From contig NZ_VLNT01000002.1 of assembly GCF_007421815.1 (NCBI RefSeq), forward strand, positions 268,634 to 332,633: a DNA stretch of 64,000 nucleotides. Reading direction: 5' to 3'. The position numbers and the translations under genes were made by a program. The DNA is from Aeromicrobium piscarium. GTDB lineage: Bacteria > Actinomycetota > Actinomycetes > Propionibacteriales > Nocardioidaceae. Each line of letters opens with the position of its first letter. Position 1 is the stretch's first letter. The notes under the pieces are model-generated. The model was not told the origin of the DNA. It did no database searches and saw only the letters and a list, made by a program, of their open reading frames with translations. Shown here in pieces: positions 1 to 9,288 of this stretch.

Positions 1-1285
1 GACTGGCGCCAGCGTCGAAATCATCATCGAATCCGCGGCCATCGTCACTCACTCGCAGCCGCAACCGCCCCCGAATCCGGTTGACAGCGACGGTCACCCG
101 GCCCTCCGGGCTCGTGAACGCGTGCTCGACCGCGTTCTGCAAGAGCTCCGAGAGCACCATGGCGAGCGAGGTCGCCACCTCCCCGGGCAGCAGTCCGAAA
201 CTCCCGATCCGCTCGGCCCGCACGGTCACCTGGTCGGCGAACTCCGGGATGGTGCGCAGCAACGTGTCCGCGACATCGTCGAAGGGCACCATCTCATCGA
301 AGGACTGGCTCAGCGTCTCGTGCACGAGCGCGATCGAGCCCACCCGCCGCTCCGCCTCCCGCAGGGCCTCCTTGGCCTCATCGGCGACGACCCGCCGGCT
401 CTGCAGGCGCAGGAGCGCGGCCACCGTCTGCAGGTTGTTCTTCACCCGGTGGTGGATCTCGCGGATGGTCGCCTCCTTGGAGACCAACTCCCGCTCGCGC
501 AGGCGCAGCTCGGTCACATCGCGCAGGAGCACCAGGTAGCCCTCGCGGTGACCCCCGCAGGTCAGCGGCACGATCTGCATCCGCAACGAGGCGTCCACGC
601 CTTCGACATCGGCGACCGACTCGGTGTCGCCGAACAACGCGGCGAAGCCGCGGTCCGTCGGGCGGTGGTGCAGCAGCTCGCTCGTGACCGCCACGAGATC
701 GGCTCCCACGAGATCGCTGCGCAGTCCGAGCCGCCGGTAGGCCGACATCGCATTGGGACTCACGAAACCGACCCGCCCGGACGCATCGGCGCGGATCAGC
801 CCGTCGCCGACCCGCAAGGTATCGGCGAGCTCCTCCGTGCCCGCGACGGGGAATCGCCCCTCGCGGACCATCTGCAACAGCACATCGCTCGTCTGCGCGT
901 AGGACTGCTCGAGCGCGCCGGGGAAACGACGTGCCTCGCGATAGCGGCGTTGTCCGAGCAGCGCGATGGTGCACCCCTCATAGCGCACCGGGATGGTCTC
1001 GACCTGCACCAGGACACCGTCGGGCAGCTGCTCCTCGCCCGGTGGCTCCTCACGCGGCACGAAGGAGCCGACGATGTCCTCCAGCAGGGTCGTGGGCCCG
1101 GTCGCGGGGCGGATCTGGGCCGCGGCCCACCAGCCCTTGCCCTCCACGTCGGCGACCCAGAGCACCAGGTCACAGAAGGCGAGATCGGCGATCATCTGCC
1201 ATCGCGCCACAAGCGCCTGGAGTCGCCCGGTCTCAGCGGCGGAGAGCGAGCTCTGCGAGTCGGCGATGTCCTCCAGCGTCGGCAC
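1..1285 (-). CDS. pdtaS: PdtaS-type sensor histidine kinase (3' end outside window)
   Basis: The frame reads leftward from a GTG at 1285, which an in-frame stop four codons upstream makes the only possible start, and runs open through base 1. About 428 codons are visible. The N-terminal half looks like the GAF plus PAS sensor of the PdtaS family. The HisKA_2 phosphoacceptor motif EIHHRVKNNLQTVAALL and the ATP-binding motifs SELLQNAVEHA and DDGRGFDDD follow. PdtaS is a soluble kinase that phosphorylates the RNA-binding antiterminator PdtaR. Its position near sigH and aroA matches the mycobacterial Rv3220c neighbourhood. Only the end of the ATPase domain is missing. Confidence 0.93.
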   Translation of the reverse strand, partial: MPTLEDIADSQSSLSAAETGRLQALVARWQMIADLAFCDLVLWVADVEGKGWWAAAQIRPATGPTTLLEDIVGSFVPREEPPGEEQLPDGVLVQVETIPVRYEGCTIALLGQRRYREARRFPGALEQSYAQTSDVLLQMVREGRFPVAGTEELADTLRVGDGLIRADASGRVGFVSPNAMSAYRRLGLRSDLVGADLVAVTSELLHHRPTDRGFAALFGDTESVADVEGVDASLRMQIVPLTCGGHREGYLVLLRDVTELRLRERELVSKEATIREIHHRVKNNLQTVAALLRLQSRRVVADEAKEALREAERRVGSIALVHETLSQSFDEMVPFDDVADTLLRTIPEFADQVTVRAERIGSFGLLPGEVATSLAMVLSELLQNAVEHAFTSPEGRVTVAVNRIRGRLRLRVSDDGRGFDDDFDAGAS

Positions 1286-1432
1286 GTCGTCAGCCTACTG
1301 CGCCCAACCGGCCAGTAACCTACGTCACATGAGCGAGCACAGCGCACCCATGACCACGATCTGCTCCGCACTCGTCGACCAGAGGCGGTTCCCATCGACG
1401 AATCGGGAGCACATCTCGGTACAGGTGGCGGC

Positions 1433-3103
1433 ATGAGCGAGCAGGAGATGCCCGAGCCGACGGGTCCGCACGGCGGCCACCACGCCCTGGACGTGGCACG
1501 CGCGCACGGCGTGACCACCATGTTCACCCTTTCCGGCGCCCACGTCTTCCCGATGTACGACGCCGCGGTGACGACCGACGATCCGATGCCGATCATCGAC
1601 GTGCGGCACGAACCCTCGGCCGTCTTCGCCGCCGAGGCGATCGGCAAGCTGACCCGCACTCCCGGGCTCGCCGTCCTGACCGCCGGGCCGGGCGTCACCA
1701 ATGGCGTGAGTCCGATCGCCCAGGCGCACTTCTCGGGCGCGCCGCTCGTCGTCGTCGGCGGCCGCGCGCCCGCGGCCACCTGGGGCAGCGGCACGCTGCA
1801 GGAGCTCGACCATCCCCCAATCGTGGAGTCGGTCACCAAGTCCGCGCGGACCGCCGGATCGCTCACCGAGATCGCGCCCGCCGTCGACGAGGCGTTCACC
1901 GCGGCCCGCGCCTCACACCGCGGACCGACCTTCGTCGACATCCCGATGGACGTGTTCTTCTCCAACGGCCCCGTCGAGCACATCGCCAGCGGAGAGGCCA
2001 CCGTGGTCGAACCAGATCCCGATGACATCGCGCGGGTCGCGGCCCTGCTCGCCCAGTCCCACCGCCCCGTCCTCGTCCTGGGTTCGGATGTCTGGTCCGA
2101 TCACGCCGACGAGGCGGCCCTACGCTTCGTCGAAGGCTCGGGAATCCCCGTCGTCGCCAATGGCATGGGTCGCGGTGTCGTGCCCGGCGGCCATCCGCTC
2201 CTGGTCACGAAGGCACGTTCACCAGCACTGGGCACCTGTGATCTGGCGATCGTGGCCGGCACACCCCTGGACTTCCGGCTCGGGTTCGGACGCTTCGGGG
2301 GCAAGGACGGCGCCCCGGCCGCCACGACCGTGCACCTGGCCGACTCCCCCGGGCAGGTGTCCTCCCACGCCGAGCTAGGTGCCTCTGCCGCCGGAGACCT
2401 CTGCACCCTCTTCGACGCCCTGCTCGAGGCATTGCAGTCGCAGCAGCGCCGACCGGACTGGAGCACCTGGACCGATCAGCTCCGGCAGACGGTCGCCGGC
2501 GCGGTCGAACGGGACAAGGCGCTACTCGGCGCCGAGGCCGATCCGATCCACCCGGCCCGCATCTACGGCGAGCTGCTCCCCCGGCTCGACGACGATGCCG
2601 TCGTGATCGGAGACGGCGGCGACTTCGTGTCCTTCGCCGGCAAGTTCGTCGAGCCGCGTCGCCCCGGTGGCTGGCTGGACCCGGGTCCGTACGGCTGCCT
2701 CGGTGCAGGACTCGGTGCCGCGATGGCGGCGCGCATCGCCCGTCCGAGCAGTCAGGTCGTCTTGCTGCTGGGCGATGGGGCCGCCGGCATGTCGCTCATC
2801 GATGTCGACACCCTGGTACGACACAATCTCCCGGTCGTGATGATCGTCGGCAACAACTCCGCTTGGGGGTTGGAGAAGGCCCCGATGCAGATGCTCTACG
2901 GCTACGACGTCGCCGCCGACCTCGCACCGAGCACTCGCTACGACCAGGTGGTGACGGCGCTGGGAGGCGGGGGTGAGATGGTCACCGATCCGCGCCAGAT
3001 CGGCCCTGCCATCGACCGGGCTTTCACCTCCGGCGTCCCCTATCTGGTCAACGTCATGACCGATGTCAACGCGCAGTACCCCCGCGCGACCATGGGCGTC
3101 TGA
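1433..3103 (+). CDS. Thiamine-diphosphate enzyme, acetolactate synthase-like
   Basis: This 556-residue protein has the three-domain build of the acetohydroxyacid synthase/IlvB superfamily. The cofactor-activating glutamate lies in DVRHEP (about residue 60), and GPGVTNG follows near 95. The C-terminal ThDP/Mg motif starts at GDGAAGMS and ends about 28 residues later at NN. Family members condense or decarboxylate 2-keto acids. No regulatory subunit gene (ilvN) is adjacent, so a role outside branched-chain amino acid synthesis (IlvG/IlvX-like, or oxalyl-CoA decarboxylase-like) is possible. The GNAT gene starts 14 bases downstream, probably in the same transcript. Confidence 0.85.
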   Translation: MSEQEMPEPTGPHGGHHALDVARAHGVTTMFTLSGAHVFPMYDAAVTTDDPMPIIDVRHEPSAVFAAEAIGKLTRTPGLAVLTAGPGVTNGVSPIAQAHFSGAPLVVVGGRAPAATWGSGTLQELDHPPIVESVTKSARTAGSLTEIAPAVDEAFTAARASHRGPTFVDIPMDVFFSNGPVEHIASGEATVVEPDPDDIARVAALLAQSHRPVLVLGSDVWSDHADEAALRFVEGSGIPVVANGMGRGVVPGGHPLLVTKARSPALGTCDLAIVAGTPLDFRLGFGRFGGKDGAPAATTVHLADSPGQVSSHAELGASAAGDLCTLFDALLEALQSQQRRPDWSTWTDQLRQTVAGAVERDKALLGAEADPIHPARIYGELLPRLDDDAVVIGDGGDFVSFAGKFVEPRRPGGWLDPGPYGCLGAGLGAAMAARIARPSSQVVLLLGDGAAGMSLIDVDTLVRHNLPVVMIVGNNSAWGLEKAPMQMLYGYDVAADLAPSTRYDQVVTALGGGGEMVTDPRQIGPAIDRAFTSGVPYLVNVMTDVNAQYPRATMGV

Positions 3104-3117
3104 CCCGGGGCCGCGGT

Positions 3118-3612
3118 ATGACACTGGAGATCCGCCGTCCGTCCGGCGACGAGCTCGTCGCGGCCGGACGGGTGGTGGTCGACGGCTACACGACCGACGG
3201 GCATCTCACCACCGGCGATGAGTACGGTAGCTGGCTGGCCGATGCGGCCGGACGTGCCGACGACGTCATCGTCGCCGTGCACGACGGCGCCGTCATCGGA
3301 TCGATCACCTGGTGCCCGCCGGGGTCACCGTATCGGGAGCTGGCGACGAGCGATGACGAGGGAGAGTTCCGCGCCCTCGCGGTCGACCCGGCTCATCGTG
3401 GTCGCGGAGCCGCCCGCGCGTTGGTCGGCCGCTGCCTCGACGAGGCCGCGGAACTCGGCCTGTCACGGATGTGGCTCTGCTCGATGCCGACGCAGACGAA
3501 AGCCCACCGGCTCTACGAGTCGATGGGCTTTCGCCGCGTGCCCGAGCGCGACTGGTCGCCACCGGACCCCCGTGGCATCTCCCTGTGGGCCTTCGTCCGC
3601 GAGATCGCCTGA
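3118..3612 (+). CDS. GNAT-family N-acetyltransferase
   Basis: The 164-residue product is a single GNAT domain. The acetyl-CoA pyrophosphate-binding loop (motif A) is visible as FRALAVDPAHRGRGAARALV at roughly residues 84-103, followed by motif B around HRLYESMGFRRVPE. Such enzymes move an acetyl group from acetyl-CoA to an amine. The substrate cannot be read from sequence. The gene follows the ThDP enzyme by 14 bases and is probably co-transcribed with it. Confidence 0.88.
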   Translation: MTLEIRRPSGDELVAAGRVVVDGYTTDGHLTTGDEYGSWLADAAGRADDVIVAVHDGAVIGSITWCPPGSPYRELATSDDEGEFRALAVDPAHRGRGAARALVGRCLDEAAELGLSRMWLCSMPTQTKAHRLYESMGFRRVPERDWSPPDPRGISLWAFVREIA

Positions 3613-3659
3613 GGTGACCTCGATCCAGCGCGGCGACGCCCCAGGTCCGGCGTACGAGC

Positions 3660-3713
3660 GGTGATCGAGTAGGCGCAGCGAACTCTGTGAGCACGTGCCG
3701 TATCGAGATCACC
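3660..3713. repeat. Palindromic intergenic repeat (GGTGATC...GATCACC type)
   Basis: The ends are GGTGATCGAGTAG (3660-3672) and CGTATCGAGATCACC (3699-3713), which pair imperfectly around a loop. The element lies between the convergent GNAT and fecB-like genes, where it could end transcription from both sides. There is no T-run after the stem. From memory, ends of this type (GGTGATC, CTCGATACG) recur in several actinobacterial genomes. Confidence 0.55.
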
Positions 3714-3736
3714 TTCCGTCGAAGGGACCGTCGGGT

Positions 3737-4699
3737 TCAGTTGCCGGTGAGCTCCTCGGCGGCGGCACGCAGATCCTCGACCTGCTTGTTCGCCCCGGCG
3801 AAGGTGTAGTTGGTTCCCGAGGTGATCGGGAAGGCGTGACCGGCCTTGACGGCGGGCAGCGCCTGGAAGGACGGCGAGTCGATCAGCTGCTGCACCGCGG
3901 GATCAGGCGTGCCGTCGATGCCGACATCGTAGAAGATCGCGTCCTGATCGGCCAGATCGGGCAGATTCTCCATCGCCAACTCGGTGACATAGCGCTCGGG
4001 GTTGTCGGTGTACGCCGGGTTGTATCCGAAGCCCGCCGCCGTGATGCGGTCGTAGAGCAGAGCCTTCGACGTATCGACCCAGATGGTGCCGTCCATGATG
4101 CCGAGCGAGGTGACCTGCAGGTCGGCGAGACCCTCGCCGTACTCGTTCTGGATGGCCGCGAGAGACTTCTCGAGCTCAGCCTGCTCGTCCTCGTAGTCGG
4201 TGCTCCTGCCGACGGCCTCGGCGACCAGCGGGTAGTTCGCCCAGACGTCCGTGGGCTCGGCGATCTTGAAGATGACGGTCGGCGCGATCTCGGACAGCTC
4301 GTCGTAGTCGATCGAGAGGCTGCCGTGGTCCATGCCGATGATGAGATCGGGATCGGCTTCGATGACCTTCTCGATGTCGACACCCTCATAGGAGCCGACC
4401 ACCGGGACATCGGCGACCTTGTCGAAGACCTCGGGCTCGAGCTCGGAGTCGATGAGCTCACCCTCCAGCTGTGCCACGGGAACGACGCCGAGATCCGCGA
4501 GCTCCGAGCCGGTCCGCCACAGGGCGATGACCCGCTGCGGCTCGGCCGGTACCTCGACCTGCTCGCCGGTGAAGGTCGACTCGACGGTGCGGGTGTCATC
4601 GGACGACGCGTCCTGCGACTCTCCGCCGCCGTCACCGCATGCGCTCAGGGCGATCGCCGCCGCCAGTGTCACGGCGCCGGCCTTCCAACTCGGTCTCAT
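3737..4699 (-). CDS. Iron-siderophore ABC transporter substrate-binding lipoprotein
   Basis: This 320-residue protein begins with a lipoprotein signal whose lipobox LSAC places the modified cysteine at residue 21. The remainder is a FecB/FhuD-type periplasmic-binding-protein class III fold, with TFTGEQVEVPAEPQRVIAL near residue 45 and a helical linker. It should sit on the outer face of the membrane and pass ferric siderophore to the FecCD permeases encoded divergently from 4758. An iron box at 4735-4753 lies 36 bases before the start and probably represses both directions when iron is plentiful. A purine-rich AAGAAGG ribosome site precedes the ATG. Confidence 0.93.
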   Translation of the reverse strand: MRPSWKAGAVTLAAAIALSACGDGGGESQDASSDDTRTVESTFTGEQVEVPAEPQRVIALWRTGSELADLGVVPVAQLEGELIDSELEPEVFDKVADVPVVGSYEGVDIEKVIEADPDLIIGMDHGSLSIDYDELSEIAPTVIFKIAEPTDVWANYPLVAEAVGRSTDYEDEQAELEKSLAAIQNEYGEGLADLQVTSLGIMDGTIWVDTSKALLYDRITAAGFGYNPAYTDNPERYVTELAMENLPDLADQDAIFYDVGIDGTPDPAVQQLIDSPSFQALPAVKAGHAFPITSGTNYTFAGANKQVEDLRAAAEELTGN

Positions 4700-4734
4700 G
4701 GGTGCCTTCTTCCGGGGTGTTCATCGACAGAGAC

Positions 4735-4753
4735 AACGGTGAGGCTAACCTAA
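4735..4753. promoter_or_regulatory. DtxR/IdeR-type iron box overlapping a -10 element
   Basis: AACGGTGAGGCTAACCTAA matches the DtxR/IdeR consensus TTAGGTTAGGCTAACCTAA at 15 of 19 positions, and the right half is perfect. It covers the -10 sequence TAACCT (4746-4751), which lies six bases before the GTG at 4758, so bound repressor would block polymerase directly. It sits between divergent iron-uptake genes and could silence both. Confidence 0.75.
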
Positions 4754-4757
4754 ATCC

Positions 4758-5789
4758 GTGAGCGCCGTGCATGCACCCCCTGTCGGGCGTTCGCGTACCC
4801 GTCGCCAGGCCGGTGCCACGGTCGTTCTCGCGGTGCTCCTAGCCGTCGCGATCGCGCTGAGCCTGTCCATCGGCGCACGGTCGATCCCACTCTCGACCGT
4901 GCTGGACGCCCTCCGCGGCTCCGCCAGCACGGCCGACGCGGTCGTCATCACGAGCCAGCGATTGCCACGCACCCTGCTGGGGCTCCTGGCGGGGCTGGCC
5001 TTCGGCATGGCCGGAGCCCTCATGCAAGGGCATACGCGCAACCCGCTGGCCGAACCCGGACTGTTCGGCGTGAACGCCGGTGCCGGTTTCGCGGTGGCGA
5101 TCATGGCCTTCGCGTTCGGTGTCAGCACGCCGATCGGCATCATCGGCGCGGCCCTCATCGGCGCGGCCCTCGCGTCCTTCCTCGTCTTCTTCCTCGGACT
5201 CGGCCATCTGCGCGGCGGAGCCCTGGTGATGCTGGCCGTCATCGGCACGACGGTCTCAGCGCTCCTCAGCTCGTTGACCTCGGGAATCGTGCTGCTGGAC
5301 CGGCAGAGCCTCGATGTCATGCGCTTCTGGGAGGTCGGCTCTCTCGCCGGGCGCGATACCTCCTATGTGCCGCTGCTCGCCGTGCTCATCGTGACCGGAG
5401 CCGTCGTCGCGATCGCCAACGGATTCTCCATCAACTCCCTCGGACTCGGTGAGGACGTCGCCCGCTCGCTCGGCGTCAGCATCATCGCGGCCCGGGTGCT
5501 CGGCATCATCGGCATCACCCTGCTGGCCGGTGCCGCGACGGCGGCCTGCGGTCCCGTCCTCTTCGTCGGACTCGTCGCTCCGCACGCGGCCCGGCTGATC
5601 AGCGGCCACGACTACCGCTGGCTCGTGCCACAGGCCGGCCTGATCGGCGCGGCGCTACTGCTGATCGCCGACACGATCGGGCGCGTCATCGCCTCTCCCG
5701 GCGAACTGCAGGTGGGCATCGTCATGTCCATCGTGGGTGCGCCAGTGCTGATCGCGATCACCCGACGCCGCAGGATGGTGGCTCTGTGA
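4758..5789 (+). CDS. FecCD-family iron-siderophore permease, subunit 1
   Basis: The 343-residue product has the roughly ten transmembrane helices of the BtuC/FecCD family. GLAFGMAGALMQGHTRNPLA at about residues 78-97 is the family signature near the first coupling region. The GTG start has no ribosome site but follows TAACCT by six bases, so the message is probably leaderless and iron-controlled. Its stop overlaps the next permease by four bases, which suggests translational coupling and a heterodimeric channel. Confidence 0.93.
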   Translation: MSAVHAPPVGRSRTRRQAGATVVLAVLLAVAIALSLSIGARSIPLSTVLDALRGSASTADAVVITSQRLPRTLLGLLAGLAFGMAGALMQGHTRNPLAEPGLFGVNAGAGFAVAIMAFAFGVSTPIGIIGAALIGAALASFLVFFLGLGHLRGGALVMLAVIGTTVSALLSSLTSGIVLLDRQSLDVMRFWEVGSLAGRDTSYVPLLAVLIVTGAVVAIANGFSINSLGLGEDVARSLGVSIIAARVLGIIGITLLAGAATAACGPVLFVGLVAPHAARLISGHDYRWLVPQAGLIGAALLLIADTIGRVIASPGELQVGIVMSIVGAPVLIAITRRRRMVAL

Positions 5790-6844
5790 GCACCGAGACG
5801 CGTACGGGATGGGCCATCGGGCCGGTCGGGACCCGCTGGCGGCGGCGCACCGCGATCGCCACCCTCGTCAGCATCCTGCTGCTGCTGGCGATGTGGTGGC
5901 TGACCATGACGACCGGCGCCCTGGCGATCAGTCCCGGCCGGGTCGTCGCGACGCTCACCGGCGGCGGAACCCGGATCGAGAACCTCGTCATCATCGACCG
6001 GCGCCTCTCGCGGCTGCTGGCCGGGTCCCTCATCGGCTTCTGCCTGGGCACGAGCGGCGCGCTCACGCAGACGATCACGCGCAATCCGATCGCCACCCCC
6101 GACATCCTGGGCGTCTCAGCCGGTGCCGGCACCTTCGCGGTCCTTGCCCTCGTGCGGCCGGAGACGACCGAACGACTGCTCGGGGTCTCCACCACCGTCG
6201 CGCTGGTCCCCGTCGCGATCCTCGGCGGCCTGATCACGACCGGGGTGATCCTGACCCTCGGATGGCGCGGTGGATTCGACGGCTACCGACTGGTGCTCGT
6301 CGGTCTGGGCATCAACGCCCTGGCCCTGGCCCTCACCTCGTGGCTACTCACCCGCGCGGAGGTCGAGGAGGCAAGCGTCGCCGTGCGATGGCTGGTCGGA
6401 TCCCTCGGCGGGGTGCGCATGGGTGACGTCGTCTACCTCGCTCCGATGGTGGTGCTCGCCGTCCTCGTCTGCCTGCGGCTCGCCGGCGGCCTCGGCGCCC
6501 TGAGGCTCGGCAGAGACATCGGCCAGGCGCTGGGAGTCTCCGCCGGCCGCACCGAGGCCGGCGCGCTCATCACGGCGGTCGCCCTCGTGTCGGTCGCCAC
6601 CGCCGCTGCGGGACCGATCGCCTTCGTGGCCTTCGTCGCGCCTCAGGTCGCCATGCGACTGTTCGGCACCGCCGGTCCCCCGCCCCTCGCCTCCGGCCTC
6701 GTCGGCGCCCTGCTGCTCGTCGGAGCGGACTTCCTCGCCGCGCGTCTACCGCTCGAGCTGCCGGTCGGTATCGTCACCTCGGTGCTGGGAGCCCCGGTCC
6801 TGCTGTACCTCATGACCCGACATCTGCGGAGGACCAGTGTCTGA
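5786..6844 (+). CDS. FecCD-family iron-siderophore permease, subunit 2
   Basis: This 352-residue polytopic membrane protein is a paralogue of the preceding gene, in the manner of FepD/FepG. The family signature reads GTSGALTQTITRNPIATPDI near residues 88-107, and GPIAFVAFVAPQVAM near the C-terminus is the conserved helix facing the ATPase. It starts with GTG inside the stop of the first permease and overlaps the ATPase gene by eight bases. The substrate is inferred from context as a ferric siderophore. Confidence 0.92.
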   Translation: MSTETRTGWAIGPVGTRWRRRTAIATLVSILLLLAMWWLTMTTGALAISPGRVVATLTGGGTRIENLVIIDRRLSRLLAGSLIGFCLGTSGALTQTITRNPIATPDILGVSAGAGTFAVLALVRPETTERLLGVSTTVALVPVAILGGLITTGVILTLGWRGGFDGYRLVLVGLGINALALALTSWLLTRAEVEEASVAVRWLVGSLGGVRMGDVVYLAPMVVLAVLVCLRLAGGLGALRLGRDIGQALGVSAGRTEAGALITAVALVSVATAAAGPIAFVAFVAPQVAMRLFGTAGPPPLASGLVGALLLVGADFLAARLPLELPVGIVTSVLGAPVLLYLMTRHLRRTSV

Positions 6845-7622
6845 CGTTCCCTTGCACGTCCGCGGGGTGACCGCCGGCTACACGTCGCGAACCGTGCTCC
6901 GCGACGTCGATCTGACGATCGACAGCGGCAAGATCACCACGATCATCGGTCCGAACGGCTGCGGCAAGTCCACCCTGCTGCGCACCATGGGTCGTCTGCT
7001 GCGCCCCACAACCGGGGACGTGACGCTGTTCGGCGACGCGGTCGGGTCTCTGCGCACCAGACAGATCGCCCAGCGCCTGGCGATCCTGCCGCAGAGTCCG
7101 GTGGCTCCCGAGGGGCTCACCGTCGCGGACCTCGCCGCGCGAGGGCGACAACCGCACCAGCCCTGGTACCGGCAGTGGTCGGCGGCCGACGAGGCGATCG
7201 CGGCCGAGGCGATGGAGGCGACCGGCGTCCTCGATCTCGCGGACCGTCCGCTCGACGAGCTCTCCGGCGGCCAGCGCCAGCGCGCCTGGATCGCGATGAC
7301 GCTCGCCCAGGAGACCCCGCTGCTCCTGCTCGACGAGCCCACGACGCATCTCGACCTGGCCCATGCCGTCGACGTGCTCGACCTCGTGGTCCGACTGCGC
7401 GAGCGCGGCAAGACGATCGTCCTCGTCCTGCACGATCTCGGCCTCGCCGCCCGCTACAGCGACCACATCGTGGTGATGAAGGAGGGCACGATCGTCACCG
7501 AGGGCGATCCCCTGTCGCTGCTGCGGCCGGAGCTGCTGCGGGAGGTCTTCGGCCTGCAGGCCCACGTCTTCGCCGACCCCGTCGACGGACTGCCCACCGT
7601 CGTGCCGACGAGCCATGCCTGA
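6837..7622 (+). CDS. ABC transporter ATPase for iron-siderophore import
   Basis: This 261-residue FepC/FecE-like ATPase is complete: Walker A GPNGCGKST, Q-loop near LPQSPVAPEG, signature LSGGQRQRAW, Walker B LLLLDEPTTHLD and switch histidine in LVLHDLG. It should power the FecCD pair encoded just upstream. It overlaps both neighbours by eight bases (upstream permease and downstream exporter), so importer and exporter genes share one transcript. Confidence 0.94.
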   Translation: MSDVPLHVRGVTAGYTSRTVLRDVDLTIDSGKITTIIGPNGCGKSTLLRTMGRLLRPTTGDVTLFGDAVGSLRTRQIAQRLAILPQSPVAPEGLTVADLAARGRQPHQPWYRQWSAADEAIAAEAMEATGVLDLADRPLDELSGGQRQRAWIAMTLAQETPLLLLDEPTTHLDLAHAVDVLDLVVRLRERGKTIVLVLHDLGLAARYSDHIVVMKEGTIVTEGDPLSLLRPELLREVFGLQAHVFADPVDGLPTVVPTSHA

Positions 7623-9288
7623 ACCGTCGGCCGCGCCGCGCACCGGCGCCGGAATGCTGCGGCAGACGATCCGCCGGCAGGGGCGACGGCTGCTGCTCGC
7701 CTATCCGCTCATCATCGCGTGGCAGCTCGGCGAGGCCCTCACCCCGGTCGTCATCGGACTCGTCGTCGATCACGGCATCGCCGGCGACGATCTGGGCCCG
7801 TTCCTGCTCTGGCTCGGCGTGCTGGCAGCGCTCATGGCCGGGTTCAGCCTCGCGTACCGCTTCGGCGGACGGCTGGGCTTCCGCAGCGTGCAGGAGGAAT
7901 CGCACACGCTCCGCGAGGAGATCGGCGGCCATGTGCTCGATCCTCGCGGGGCCGACACGGATCAGCTGCCCGGCGAGGTGCTCTCCCTCGCCACCGCCGA
8001 TGCGAACATGACCGGCATCGTGGTCCGGCAGTTCGGCTTCGCCCTCGGCTCGCTGACCGCGGTCGTCGTGATCGGGGTCTGGCTGCTGTGGACCGACTGG
8101 GTGATCGGCGTGCTCGTCATGCTCGGCATGCCGCTGACCGTGGCCCTCACTCAGCTCCTCGCTCCCGCTGTCGCGCGGCGCACCACGTCACAGCAGGCGA
8201 CGATCGCCCGTGCGGCCGGCGTTGCCAGCGACCTGATGGCCGGCCTCCGCCCCCTCAAGGGCGTGCACGGCGAGGACGTCGCCGCCGGGCGCTACGCGCG
8301 GGCGAGCCTCGACGCCCAGCGCGCGAGCATCACGATGGCGCGCTCATGGGGCGTCCTGTCGGGTGTGAGCTCAGGCCTCAGCACGCTCTTCCTCGGTATC
8401 GTCGCGGCCGTCGCCGGGATACGGGCGCTCGACGATGCGATCACCCTCGGACAGTTCATCGCCGTCGTGGGCGTCGCGCAATATCTCGCCGAGCCGATCG
8501 TCGCCCTCGGCGAGCTGACCGCTCAGGCGGCGGCCTCGCTCGCATCCGGGGCGCGGATCAGCCGCTTCCTGCACACACCCCCGCTCGTCCCCGAAGGTCC
8601 TGTCGAGCTCAACACGCCGGCTGACCGGCTGACCGTCGAGGAGCTGGACCTCACGGTGAAGGGCGGCGATCTCGTCACGATCGTCAGCGACGATCCCGCC
8701 TTCGACGCCGCGCTCATCGACACGCTGCACGGGACACGGCCGGGCGGCGGACGGGTCCTCCTCGGCGAGCACGAGCTGTCGGCGCTGAGCATCGCGTCGC
8801 GCCGCACCTCGATGCTCGTCGTGGACCACGGCGCCGATCTCTTCGAGGGCACCGTGCTCGACGCGATGGATCCCGACCGCGCGCTGTCGAGCGAGCAGCT
8901 CGACGTCGTGCTCGATGCCTCCGCGGCACACGATGTCATCGCGGCCCACGAGGACGGGCTCGACCACCACCTCCGCGCCAGTGGCGGCACGCTGTCCGGT
9001 GGACAACGCCAGCGGCTCGTCCTGGCGCGCTCGCTCGCGGCGGACCGGCCCGTGCTCGTGCTGCACGACCCGACCAGCGCGGTCGACGCCGTCACGGAGC
9101 AGCGGATCGCCGCCGGGCTCCGCTCCGTGCGAGCGGGACGCGCGACCCTCGTGCTGAGCTCAAGCCCGGCCCTCCTCGACGCCAGCGACCATGTGGTCGT
9201 CGTGCGGGCCGGTCGCGTCGCCGATCGCGGCACCCACCGCGACCTGCTCGCGCGCGACGACACCTACCGTGAGGCGGTCATCCGATGA
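7615..9288 (+). CDS. ABC exporter half-transporter with degenerate ATPase site (subunit A)
   Basis: This is a 557-residue fusion of a type-1 exporter membrane domain (about residues 1-320, six helices) and a nucleotide-binding domain. The ATPase domain is unusual. Where Walker A should be, the sequence reads TIVSDDPAFDAALIDTL with no GxxGxGKST, Walker B is VLVLHDPTSAVD with no catalytic Glu, and the switch histidine is missing (LVLSSSP). The signature LSGGQRQRLVLARSL is intact. It therefore supplies only its signature motif to a composite site shared with the next gene. The iron-uptake context suggests handling of siderophore, as in IrtAB or YbtPQ, but the direction of transport is unknown. 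Confidence 0.86.
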   Translation: MPEPSAAPRTGAGMLRQTIRRQGRRLLLAYPLIIAWQLGEALTPVVIGLVVDHGIAGDDLGPFLLWLGVLAALMAGFSLAYRFGGRLGFRSVQEESHTLREEIGGHVLDPRGADTDQLPGEVLSLATADANMTGIVVRQFGFALGSLTAVVVIGVWLLWTDWVIGVLVMLGMPLTVALTQLLAPAVARRTTSQQATIARAAGVASDLMAGLRPLKGVHGEDVAAGRYARASLDAQRASITMARSWGVLSGVSSGLSTLFLGIVAAVAGIRALDDAITLGQFIAVVGVAQYLAEPIVALGELTAQAAASLASGARISRFLHTPPLVPEGPVELNTPADRLTVEELDLTVKGGDLVTIVSDDPAFDAALIDTLHGTRPGGGRVLLGEHELSALSIASRRTSMLVVDHGADLFEGTVLDAMDPDRALSSEQLDVVLDASAAHDVIAAHEDGLDHHLRASGGTLSGGQRQRLVLARSLAADRPVLVLHDPTSAVDAVTEQRIAAGLRSVRAGRATLVLSSSPALLDASDHVVVVRAGRVADRGTHRDLLARDDTYREAVIR